Shown one piece after another: positions 57,253 through 64,000 of a stretch of DNA of 64,000 nucleotides; within the stretch, counting starts at the first letter, position 1, and every line of letters starts with the position of its first letter. The stretch comes from Ruminococcaceae bacterium UBA1734 (GTDB lineage: Bacteria > Bacillota > Clostridia > Oscillospirales > Acutalibacteraceae): the NCBI GenBank assembly GCA_002315765.1, contig DCIE01000028.1:1-64000 (forward strand), read 5' to 3'. The position numbers and the translations under genes are program-made. The notes beneath the pieces are model-generated. The model did not search any database. It saw nothing but the letters and a program-made list of their open reading frames with translations, and had not been told where the DNA came from.

Positions 57253-58095
57253 ATGGGAAAAGGTAAAAAGTTTTTTGCGGATTATTCACTTATTACGGTG
57301 GGAGCTTTTTTAGTTGCTGCCGGACTACAACTTTTTTTAGTTCCGTTTAAATATTCATCCGGAGGAATAGGAACGCTTTCTACAATTCTGTTTTATTTTT
57401 CAAAGATACCCATTTCGTTGTCTTATTTGGTACTCAATGCCTTTCTTTTTATTTTCGGTTGGAGATATCTGGGTAAAAATGCGGTAATTAAATCTCTGGC
57501 GGGTTCTCTTTTGCTATCCCTCTTTTTACAATTATGTACCTACATACCCATTGATATTAATGACAAGTTTATATCTTTTGTAATGGGCGGAATACTTGAC
57601 GGTTTAGGCACCGGCTTGGTTATTCGTGCCGAAGCATCAACAGGCGGCGTAGATTTAGCGGCACTGATAATTAAGCATTTCTTTCCCCATTTGTCGGTTG
57701 CAACGGTAATTTTTGTGATTAACGGAATGTTGCTGGGGATTTCGGGAATTGCCTTTAAAAGCTTTTCGGTTGCATTTTACTCTATAACTGCAATGTTTGT
57801 TTCGGAAAAAATCCTTGAAATGATTTTGAATGTCGGAGTTTCCGCAAAATCCGTATTAATTATTTCCGATGAATACCAAGAAATAAAGAACTTAATATAT
57901 TCTAAGTATGACAGAGGAGTTACACAGTTTGAATCAAAATCATTATTAGGTGATAGAGATAAAACTTCTCTTATTTGCGTTGCAACCCCTAAAGAAGTAT
58001 CAAAAATAATAAGGGATATTAAGTCGGTTGACAGCACGGCATTTGTTGTTGTTTCCGATGTAAAAGAGGTTATCGGACGGGGATTCACTTATTAA
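57253..58095 (+). CDS. YitT family membrane protein (DUF161 + DUF2179)
   Basis: ATG at 57253 is preferred because AAGG lies 11 nt upstream; the ATG at 57241 would overlap it. The 280-residue protein has about five or six membrane helices. It includes the duplicated family core LVAAGLQLFLVPFKYSSGGI and DGLGTGLVIRAEASTGGVDL. A cytoplasmic DUF2179 domain follows (RGVTQFESKSLLGDRDKTSL). The family's transport role is unknown. Confidence 0.9.
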   Translation: MGKGKKFFADYSLITVGAFLVAAGLQLFLVPFKYSSGGIGTLSTILFYFSKIPISLSYLVLNAFLFIFGWRYLGKNAVIKSLAGSLLLSLFLQLCTYIPIDINDKFISFVMGGILDGLGTGLVIRAEASTGGVDLAALIIKHFFPHLSVATVIFVINGMLLGISGIAFKSFSVAFYSITAMFVSEKILEMILNVGVSAKSVLIISDEYQEIKNLIYSKYDRGVTQFESKSLLGDRDKTSLICVATPKEVSKIIRDIKSVDSTAFVVVSDVKEVIGRGFTY

Positions 58096-58122
58096 TCTCA
58101 GAGGGCTGATAGTAAACATAAT

Positions 58123-58156
58123 AAAGAGACTGTAAGCGGTTTTTTACAGTCTCTTT
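58123..58156. terminator. Bidirectional terminator
   Basis: The 13-bp perfect stem AAAGAGACTGTAA/TTACAGTCTCTTT is followed by TTTGTT on the plus strand. It separates yitT-like (+) from the convergent lipoprotein gene (-). Confidence 0.82.
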
Positions 58157-58159
58157 TTG

Positions 58160-59338
58160 TTACTTGTTTTCTATTAAATTACGTGCAGCGGTATTTAGAC
58201 TGTCCTGCGAAAAAAGGGAAGAATAAGAAAAATATACGAACCCCGAAACGGCGCTGTCTTTCTTTAAGATATCCACCTGTTTTGCAATAATGAAGGTGCC
58301 GTTTTTCCATTCTTTTGCATCTGGTCCTTCGGTTGTGCCGAGCTTGTAAACTCCGAGGCCTATTAAAAGCTTTGTCTTGCCGGTTTGGGTTAAATTTTTC
58401 CAAACCTTAAGCAAATTGTCGAACCGATAGTCTTTGTCAGGATAGTCAAAACCGAAATAAAGCTGGGGAATAATCATATCCGCCAAGGGTGTTTGGCACC
58501 AAGAAATCACATCTGCATATAATTCTTCGGTGTTTTTTCGGAGGGAGGCGGTGGGACTTATGCTGAAAACAACATTTTTATCACTGCTTTTTATCACCGA
58601 ATACATTTGGCTTACAAGGTCGGTAACATTAAAGGTACGAAAATCCTCTAAAGAAAGGGGATTTTTTGTTTTTTCTTTGTAGCTTTCGTAGGATTGTTTG
58701 TCAAAATCCGCCGAGGTTGTAGGATAAAAATAATCGTCAATATGAATTCCGTCTACATCGTAATTATTTATTATTTCCCTTGTAACATCAAGAATTAACT
58801 TTTTAACAACCGAGGAGGCAGGATTTAGATATATACCCTCATATACACAAACATTGTTTTGGTTTTTATAATTTTTCTCTGTAAGCCAACTGTAAGCCGG
58901 GCTTTGCTTGTTAAGCTTTTCGGTATCACTGTCGGCGGTGCGAACACGGTAAGGATTAAGCCAAGCGTGAACTTTAATGTTTTTGCTGTGGCAAATATCA
59001 ATCATTGCTTGTAAAATATCGAAATCATATCTTCGGGCATTTTCGCATAGCGGTAGGTAATCCGATTTATAATATGAATTGTGATAGGGGACGGTATGTA
59101 TAAACATATCGGTAATGCCGAAGCTTTCGCAGTTGTTTGCAATATTTTCAAACTCGCTTTTAAAATTATCCGACTCAAGAATACCGTTAAGCTCATTATA
59201 TGTAATCCAAACACCCTTAACTTGATTTTCGGTATTTTCGGCATTGTTTTTTGAAAGGTCAGATGAAGTAACTACGGTACTTTTTGAACAACCGCAAAGA
59301 ATAATTAAAATAATAAAAACCGAAATAAGCTTTTTCAA
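58160..59338 (-). CDS. Glycosyl-hydrolase-like family 10 (GHL10/DUF187) lipoprotein
   Basis: TTG at 59338 is preferred, about 6 nt after GGTGA, giving MKKLISVFIILIILCGCSK with a lipoprotein signal. The 392-residue protein has a TIM-barrel: VKGVWITYNELNGILESDNF, IKVHAWLNPYRVRT and VDGIHIDDYFYP, with a C-terminal TKLLIGLGVYKLG. Family members act on cell-wall or surface polysaccharide, as extracellular lipoproteins. The gene ends at the junction with the truncated phage portal gene. Confidence 0.88.
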   Translation of the reverse strand: MKKLISVFIILIILCGCSKSTVVTSSDLSKNNAENTENQVKGVWITYNELNGILESDNFKSEFENIANNCESFGITDMFIHTVPYHNSYYKSDYLPLCENARRYDFDILQAMIDICHSKNIKVHAWLNPYRVRTADSDTEKLNKQSPAYSWLTEKNYKNQNNVCVYEGIYLNPASSVVKKLILDVTREIINNYDVDGIHIDDYFYPTTSADFDKQSYESYKEKTKNPLSLEDFRTFNVTDLVSQMYSVIKSSDKNVVFSISPTASLRKNTEELYADVISWCQTPLADMIIPQLYFGFDYPDKDYRFDNLLKVWKNLTQTGKTKLLIGLGVYKLGTTEGPDAKEWKNGTFIIAKQVDILKKDSAVSGFVYFSYSSLFSQDSLNTAARNLIENK

Positions 59339-59385
59339 TATAATCACCGTATCTTTCCTTAAAATATAAATCACGGATAGGGTGA

Positions 59386-60132
59386 TTATATTTTATATAG
59401 CTTTGTTAAAACCTTTATTTTGCCGTTTCTGTCGCCCTTGATATTATTAAGTGTGTATTCGTCGGCGCCGAATTTAGCGGCTTCGTTTATAACATCTTCG
59501 GTTTCTCTTGTTGTAGAAATAATAATATAGGGCTGTTCCTCTACGGACTGATTAAAGGGGTTGGCAAAGTATATGTTGTTTACATTAAGCACTTCGCACT
59601 TAATATCACCCTTGACGGGAGTGGAATTTTTAAGAATGCCTGTATTTATATTTTCGTCCCAATATGTATATATGATTCCCGTTCCGGAAATATAGGCATT
59701 TTTTAAAGCCTTTGCACAAATTGATTGCAAGCCTATTCTTTTTGCCGTAACTTCAAAAAAATTATTAAGTGCCTCGCTTATGGTATTTATTTCATCATTT
59801 CCGGGGTTGCCTGAAAATTTAAAACCCGAAATTCGCCTTTTAAGACCTTTTTTAAAATCGGTTTTCGGGTTGGCAATACCGTCTACACCGTATTCAATAC
59901 TTGTATTAGAACTTAAAATTTGAGAAAGCTTGTAATCGGCAATTCGCTTAATAACATTGTGGCGAATAAGTGGCCTTGAGTTGCCGAAATCAGCATTGTG
60001 CCATTGGTCGCCTATATAAAATCTCTCGTTAATTTTGCCTTGTTCATATAGTCCCTTTGTGCCTAAAGAGGATTTGAAATTTATTCCCTTTGTGTATTCG
60101 GAATAAATAGCCGATGGTTGTAAATTTATCAA
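59386..60132 (-). CDS. Phage portal protein, N-terminal half only
   Basis: TTG start 60132 with GGAGG 9 nt upstream. The 248-residue protein begins with the portal-like segment NERFYIGDQWHNADFGNSRP, then LIRHNVIKRIADYKLSQI. Portal proteins of this type are about 450-700 residues. The frame ends at VLTKLYKI-stop exactly where the unrelated lipoprotein gene follows, so the C-terminal half and all tail genes are gone. The portal assignment rests on motif style and position and is moderate. Confidence 0.62.
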   Translation of the reverse strand: MINLQPSAIYSEYTKGINFKSSLGTKGLYEQGKINERFYIGDQWHNADFGNSRPLIRHNVIKRIADYKLSQILSSNTSIEYGVDGIANPKTDFKKGLKRRISGFKFSGNPGNDEINTISEALNNFFEVTAKRIGLQSICAKALKNAYISGTGIIYTYWDENINTGILKNSTPVKGDIKCEVLNVNNIYFANPFNQSVEEQPYIIISTTRETEDVINEAAKFGADEYTLNNIKGDRNGKIKVLTKLYKI

Positions 60133-60199
60133 AATTTTTTCCTCCTTTTGAAACTGCCCCGAGGAAATCCCCGGGGTAGCTTGGAATTTTTAATTATTA

Positions 60200-61381
60200 T
60201 CAGGCTCCTGCAACAGTTACCTTGGCAATGGAAGAATTAGTAGATGCTAAACCGTCAACGGTAATTTTAGCAAAGTAGTAATAGATTCCTTCTTCAAGTG
60301 TTGTCGGAATGGTGAAGCTTGAGGAAGTTGCCGAAGCAACCTTAACGGCATTAGCGCCGTTAGCATCGGTACATGCATACCACTGGTAAGTAAGAGTTCC
60401 TGTGCTTGTGGCTGTAACCGAGATAGAACCTGAAATAGCGCCTTCGGTTACCGATTTGTCTTGAGGCTGTGCGGAAATGGTGATTTCAGGGGATAACCAA
60501 GCCCAAATAGCATCAAGACCGCTTTTCTTAACAAACACATCGTAGTAAATACGATAGTCAAACTTGTAAGCGTCGGCATCAATGTTCTGCTCGGGAGTAA
60601 ATATTCTCATTTGCTCGGTCTTCTTAACAAGGTGAGCTCCCGACTTAGGACATACAAGCATATAAACCTCTCTTGCGGTGTTAAGAGGAACAAAACCACC
60701 TGCTGTGGTGTTGACAAAGGAATAAGCGGTTTTCATTCTTTCGGAAACAACCGGAATGAGGGCTACTCCGTTAATTGACTTAACCTTAAGATTAACTTCG
60801 CCCTGCTTAAAGTCGGAAATTGTTATAAGTCTTGAAATTTCGGTGCTGTTTTGTAGCTTTGCGTACATTGCGCTGTCAACAAAAGCAACCAACTCTTCGT
60901 CATATCCCACCTTGCTTTGAACCTCATTAATAAGTTTGCAAAGAGCTTCATAAGGTTTTGTAATATCACCGTTAATAAGATTAGAACGGGTAGCGGCAAG
61001 GCCTGAAAGCTTTGAGAGTACATAGGCATCACATTCCGGAACAACCTTTGTTCTGACATATTCACCTAAGATTTTACCGGCAAGATTGGCAATGCCGGAT
61101 TCGTCCATATCTTCACGGTCGATTTGTAAAGAACGGGCACGGTCCATAGACATAGTGTATGAACTGTTGCTGACGGTGATAGCACCTCTTGTAAAGCCCG
61201 TATCACGGTTGTAGTCTGCAAGACCTTGGAAATCCACATCGGGAATAATAACGGTTTTTGCACCTACAAATTTAGTTTTTAAAGTGTTGTCGGCAAAAAA
61301 GCCGGTGGCACTTTTTTGTTCAAATACTTTGTCAAGTTCATCAGAGTATCTTGACGCATTTTCAATAGAATTAATTGGCAT
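60200..61381 (-). CDS. Phage major capsid protein with C-terminal Ig-like domain
   Basis: The 393-residue protein has a capsid-like body: FEQKSATGFFADNTLKTKFV, YTMSMDRARSLQIDREDMDE, KVVPECDAYVLSKLSGLAAT, ending near residue 300. A C-terminal Ig-like domain follows (ISAQPQDKSVTEGAISGSIS, LTYQWYACTDANGANAV, YYYFAKITVDGLAS). Ig-like domains on capsid or tail proteins are thought to bind mucus or bacterial surface glycans. The capsid gene is intact, while the neighbouring portal is truncated. Confidence 0.8.
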   Translation of the reverse strand: MPINSIENASRYSDELDKVFEQKSATGFFADNTLKTKFVGAKTVIIPDVDFQGLADYNRDTGFTRGAITVSNSSYTMSMDRARSLQIDREDMDESGIANLAGKILGEYVRTKVVPECDAYVLSKLSGLAATRSNLINGDITKPYEALCKLINEVQSKVGYDEELVAFVDSAMYAKLQNSTEISRLITISDFKQGEVNLKVKSINGVALIPVVSERMKTAYSFVNTTAGGFVPLNTAREVYMLVCPKSGAHLVKKTEQMRIFTPEQNIDADAYKFDYRIYYDVFVKKSGLDAIWAWLSPEITISAQPQDKSVTEGAISGSISVTATSTGTLTYQWYACTDANGANAVKVASATSSSFTIPTTLEEGIYYYFAKITVDGLASTNSSIAKVTVAGA

Positions 61382-61400
61382 AAATTTTTCTCCTTAAATA

Positions 61401-61643
61401 TTATTTGCCCCATATTCCCTTTAAAAACTCCGAGCCTAAAGGGTCGAAACCCGAGGCTTCGGTACTGTTTTGGGAACCGGTGCTTTGATTTGCCTTGGCG
61501 AGATTTTCTTCTAAAGCCAGTCGGTCTTCTTCAAGTCCCGTAAGTAATTCTTCCACGGTTTTACCCGACTTTTCGGCTAAGGCTTTTAGTCTTAAAAGGT
61601 CATTATCCTCAGGGACTTCGGTTTTTTTAATATTTTTTTCCAT
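61401..61643 (-). CDS. Small phage protein (scaffold-like, unknown)
   Basis: The 80-residue protein contains LLRLKALAEKSGKTVEELLT, then GLEEDRLALEENLAKANQST, a helical coiled-coil profile with a disordered Ser/Gln tail. Its position directly upstream of the capsid gene suggests a scaffolding or assembly role. This is not confirmed. GGAGA lies 6 nt before ATG. Confidence 0.55.
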   Translation of the reverse strand: MEKNIKKTEVPEDNDLLRLKALAEKSGKTVEELLTGLEEDRLALEENLAKANQSTGSQNSTEASGFDPLGSEFLKGIWGK

Positions 61644-61652
61644 AATTTCTCC

Positions 61653-61850
61653 TTAAATATCGCTACCGTTATAGTTTAAAAAATCCAGATATTCTTTGTT
61701 TAGTTCGTTAAGGCTTTTTTCCTTTTGTGTACAGTGTTTTCCGTAAATTGCGGGAAACAAACCTCTTTTAACCCTGGGAAATATTAAACCCGATAAAAAA
61801 CCGGTTATCAGAGAAAGAAAAAATATAATAATACAAAGCGCTACTGTCAT
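61653..61850 (-). CDS. Small phage membrane protein, unknown
   Basis: ATG at 61850 overlaps the terminase stop as ATGA and has GGAGG 9 nt upstream. The 65-residue protein has one N-terminal membrane helix (ALCIIIFFLSLITGFLSGLI) and a charged tail. A position between terminase and capsid genes is common for tiny phage orphan genes. Function unknown. Confidence 0.6.
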   Translation of the reverse strand: MTVALCIIIFFLSLITGFLSGLIFPRVKRGLFPAIYGKHCTQKEKSLNELNKEYLDFLNYNGSDI

Positions 61851-63139
61851 AAACTCCAACCTCCTAAATAATTGTTGTTTTTTGGCTTTGTTTCCTTATG
61901 GGCGTCAGGTCGGAAGAACCTGACATCCTCAAAGGCATATCTAAGGGCATCGCAAAGGTGATTGTCGCAGTCCTTCGGCATTCTAAGACCGTTTTCGGAC
62001 CTCTTTTCATCGTAAATATAGGTTGATAGTTCCCTAACGGTGTTAATGCAGGAAGGATTGACGATAATCTTATATTCGGAAATTTTGGCTATTCCGTTTA
62101 GTATGCTGTCCCGACCTTTGACCGAAGGAGTGATTCGGGAAATTCCCAGTCGCCTCAGGTCATCGTTGGACTTGGGCTCGGCGCAGTCGGCACGGATTTT
62201 TTCCTTTGCGTACCCTCTTTTGATGATTTCATTTGCAATATCGCAATTAAGCATTTTCTTTTTGTAAAATTCATCAAAAACATAAATCTGTTTGGTGATG
62301 GGGTTTACCTTAAAGGCAATAAATGCGGTAGGGTCGTTTGAGTATCCGTAGTCAAGTCCGTAAAAGTTTTTCCAAAGATGGCTTGTGTCGGGGGTGATTT
62401 CCACAATTCCGGTTTGGAAGTTTTCATAGACAAGACCTTCGGATATGCCCCAATTTCCAAGACCTGCAACCTGATATTTTCTCGGGTTTTCATTTTTCAT
62501 ATTTTCAAAGACTTCTATATCGGTTTGGTCTAAGAATTCGTTGCAAAGGTAGTTGGTTGAAAAGGTATCACAGTTTGCTTTTTCCCCCTCAAAAAATCTT
62601 TTCTTAAGCCAGTGTGTTTCACTCCAGGGGTTGAATGTTATGGTGGTTTGTTTGAAAAGATTTTGTGGGATTTGTCCTCTGGGTACTGATAGGTCGAGTT
62701 TGATAAAGTCCTCTTTACTTGCAAGTTCAAAGGCCTCTTCTATCCAAACGAAATTAAGATAACCTTTTGGAACGGTGGTGGAGGCGAGTTTTAAAACATC
62801 GTCAAAGCCACGAAAAAGAATTTTTTGTCCTGTGGGTAAATAGGTCATTTCCATAGGAGAAACCGTATTGTACCAAAGGTGGGATACATTTAATTTTTCC
62901 TGAGCCCATTTAAGCTGGGCAAAGGTGCTGTCTCTGTGGGTGTTCATAACTTGGCGCACAACAAGAAGATTACTTTCTTTGTATTTCATTAGGCGAAAAA
63001 TAAAGTTAAGCGCCGTGGTGGTGCTTTTCTTTGAGGCTTTTCCGCCCTTTAACACCCTGTACCTTTTTTTACAGTTCCAAAATTTTTCGTATCCGCCGCC
63101 TACAATTTCGGAAATTTTAAGAAGGGATGTCGTCGACAA
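61847..63139 (-). CDS. Phage terminase large subunit (PBSX type)
   Basis: TTG at 63139 overlaps the small-subunit gene by 23 nt. The 430-residue protein shows the Walker-A-like VLKGGKASKKSTTTALNFIF, Walker B LNFVWIEEAFELASKEDF, and the nuclease motif NFYGLDYGYSNDPTAFIAFK with further acidic residues (IRADCAEPKSNDDLRRLG). It is full length (family 400-430) and would cut and pump phage DNA if active. Confidence 0.87.
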   Translation of the reverse strand: MSTTSLLKISEIVGGGYEKFWNCKKRYRVLKGGKASKKSTTTALNFIFRLMKYKESNLLVVRQVMNTHRDSTFAQLKWAQEKLNVSHLWYNTVSPMEMTYLPTGQKILFRGFDDVLKLASTTVPKGYLNFVWIEEAFELASKEDFIKLDLSVPRGQIPQNLFKQTTITFNPWSETHWLKKRFFEGEKANCDTFSTNYLCNEFLDQTDIEVFENMKNENPRKYQVAGLGNWGISEGLVYENFQTGIVEITPDTSHLWKNFYGLDYGYSNDPTAFIAFKVNPITKQIYVFDEFYKKKMLNCDIANEIIKRGYAKEKIRADCAEPKSNDDLRRLGISRITPSVKGRDSILNGIAKISEYKIIVNPSCINTVRELSTYIYDEKRSENGLRMPKDCDNHLCDALRYAFEDVRFFRPDAHKETKPKNNNYLGGWSL

Positions 63140-63380
63140 TGGTAACCGCCCCTTCCTTAAAATCCGAGCCCGTACCCGACAAAATGCTGCGAAGCTCCTT
63201 TATGGCGGAAAGATCACCTGAAACTGCCTTTTTGTACAAGGCTATCAAAACTGCCGTCATTCTTGTGGGCTTTTTAATCTTAAAGCCCTGTTCTTTAAGC
63301 GAACTCACTTCGCAAATCGGTAGCCTTTCCTCAAGCAGGTAAGACAAAGCTTGTTTAAGCTCTTCCGAAGAGTCTTTCAT
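63117..63380 (-). CDS. Phage terminase small-subunit-like protein
   Basis: The 87-residue helical protein has GFKIKKPTRMTAVLIALYKK and AVSGDLSAIKELRSILSG, as in the short DNA-recognition subunits preceding PBSX-type large terminases. It has no helix-turn-helix of full length, so the assignment rests on order and size. It is the outermost gene of the prophage remnant. Confidence 0.6.
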   Translation of the reverse strand: MKDSSEELKQALSYLLEERLPICEVSSLKEQGFKIKKPTRMTAVLIALYKKAVSGDLSAIKELRSILSGTGSDFKEGAVTIVDDIPS

Positions 63381-63493
63381 AGTTTAGATGTCCTTTCCGT
63401 AAGATTTCGGCGTTTTTTCCCGCCGATGGTATATTACTCTATTAATTTGCGACATTCACCGACATAAAAACGAAATATTGTGAGTAATTTTTC

Positions 63494-63522
63494 TTGAAAA
63501 ACAAAGGGAAATATAGTATAAT
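63494..63522 (+). promoter_or_regulatory. Promoter of gtrA-like gene
   Basis: TTGAAA (63494-63499), 17-bp spacer, TATAAT (63517-63522). Confidence 0.72.
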
Positions 63523-63553
63523 TTTTTATGTATGTAGGAAAGAAGGGATATTG

Positions 63554-63997
63554 ATGGATAGACTGTTGGAAATTATTAAAACTTTGCTTAATAAATACCG
63601 TGAAATAATAAGTTATTTAATAGTAGGGGGACTTACCACAGTTGTAAGTATGGCTACATATTATTTATGTGTATTTACCTTTTTAAACCCTAAAAATCCT
63701 TTTGAATTGCAGGTTGCAAATGTAATTTCATGGGTTTTTGCCGTTGCATTTGCCTATATTACAAACAGAAAGTTCGTTTTCAAAAGTAAGGAAAAGAATT
63801 TTCTTAAGGAAACCTTTTCTTTCGTATCCTCAAGGGTGGGAACCCTGTTAATTGATATGTTGCTTATGTTTTTAATCGTTTCGGTTGGAAATATGAACGA
63901 CAAAATTGCAAAAATATTAGTTCAGATAGTTGTGATAGTATTAAATTATGTATTTGCCAAATTTTTTGTTTTTAGAAAGGAAAGCGAGGGTAAATAA
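63554..63997 (+). CDS. GtrA-like membrane protein
   Basis: ATG at 63554 is preceded by AGAAGGG; upstream in-frame codons overlap the promoter. The 147-residue protein has four membrane helices. It has the family motifs YREIISYLIVGGLTTVVSMA, VANVISWVFAVAFAYITNRK and FVFKSKEKNFLKE. GtrA-type proteins flip or handle undecaprenyl-linked sugars for surface glycan decoration. Partner glycosyltransferase genes are expected just beyond the window end. Confidence 0.88.
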   Translation: MDRLLEIIKTLLNKYREIISYLIVGGLTTVVSMATYYLCVFTFLNPKNPFELQVANVISWVFAVAFAYITNRKFVFKSKEKNFLKETFSFVSSRVGTLLIDMLLMFLIVSVGNMNDKIAKILVQIVVIVLNYVFAKFFVFRKESEGK

Positions 63998-64000
63998 GTA

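Overview
The window is a low-GC Firmicutes (Clostridia-type) chromosome segment. Support comes from TTGACA/TATAAT promoters, aGGAGG ribosome-binding sites with many GTG/TTG starts, LexA boxes of the GAAC-N4-GTTC kind, a SAM-I riboswitch before metK, an electron-bifurcating NfnAB pair and a Bce-type sensor/transporter set. An anaerobic gut or environmental member of the Oscillospiraceae/Ruminococcaceae is a reasonable guess. I infer this from gene style and could not test it.

Layout. 1-0.8 kb: a pyrG fragment abuts a truncated, LexA-boxed dinB. 0.87-2.44 kb: a phage-like regulatory block with two late-type regulators and a repressor/ImmA pair around a switch of two face-to-face promoters. 2.8-5.1 kb: amino-acid ABC importer 1. 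5.1-9.5 kb (minus): lipid and cell-surface acyltransferases, a coiled-coil protein, coaD and rsmD. 9.6-14.5 kb: STAS protein, Bce-type response regulator, kinase and ABC exporter. 14.6-17.4 kb (minus): asd-dapA-dapB. 17.5-21.5 kb: queA and tgt (queuosine), split by two toxin-antitoxin cassettes. 21.5-27.5 kb: a secreted CHAP-like protein, riboswitch-metK, nfnAB. 27.8-28.7 kb (minus): three unknown small genes. 28.8-35.1 kb: phosphoesterase, chromate transporter pair, deoxyribosyltransferase-like protein, an MNT/HEPN cassette, amino-acid ABC importer 2, and a small SOS-type membrane protein (minus). 35.3-39.4 kb: a diacylglycerol glycosyltransferase and rpmG-secE-nusG-rplK-rplA. 39.5-46.5 kb (minus): D-hydroxyacid dehydrogenase, thrH, DD-carboxypeptidase, TPM/LemA pair, aminotransferase with an Lrp regulator, and a secreted NlpC/P60-like protein. 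46.9-51.7 kb: alpha/beta hydrolase, membrane-anchored Mur ligase, D-Ala-D-Ala ligase, cation exporter. 51.9-55.6 kb: grpE-dnaK-dnaJ. 55.6-59.4 kb: serine hydrolase, YitT, GHL10-like lipoprotein. 59.4-63.4 kb (minus): a prophage remnant with terminase, capsid and truncated portal. 63.5-64 kb: GtrA-like protein.

The most unusual signals are mostly non-coding. (i) A ~150-nt three-hairpin element occurs three times (20175-20328, 45394-45547, 46519-46669) and ends exactly at the start codon of three unrelated genes, with its last hairpin containing the ribosome-binding site. (ii) Toxin-antitoxin cassettes at two separate loci are bracketed by copies of the 3' end of the preceding host gene. (iii) A 62-aa membrane protein gene has a perfect LexA box just downstream of a consensus promoter, which makes it a candidate SOS-induced division inhibitor. 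(iv) SecE carries an extra four-helix membrane domain. (v) The phage switch has operator-like palindromes inside the spacers of both opposing promoters.
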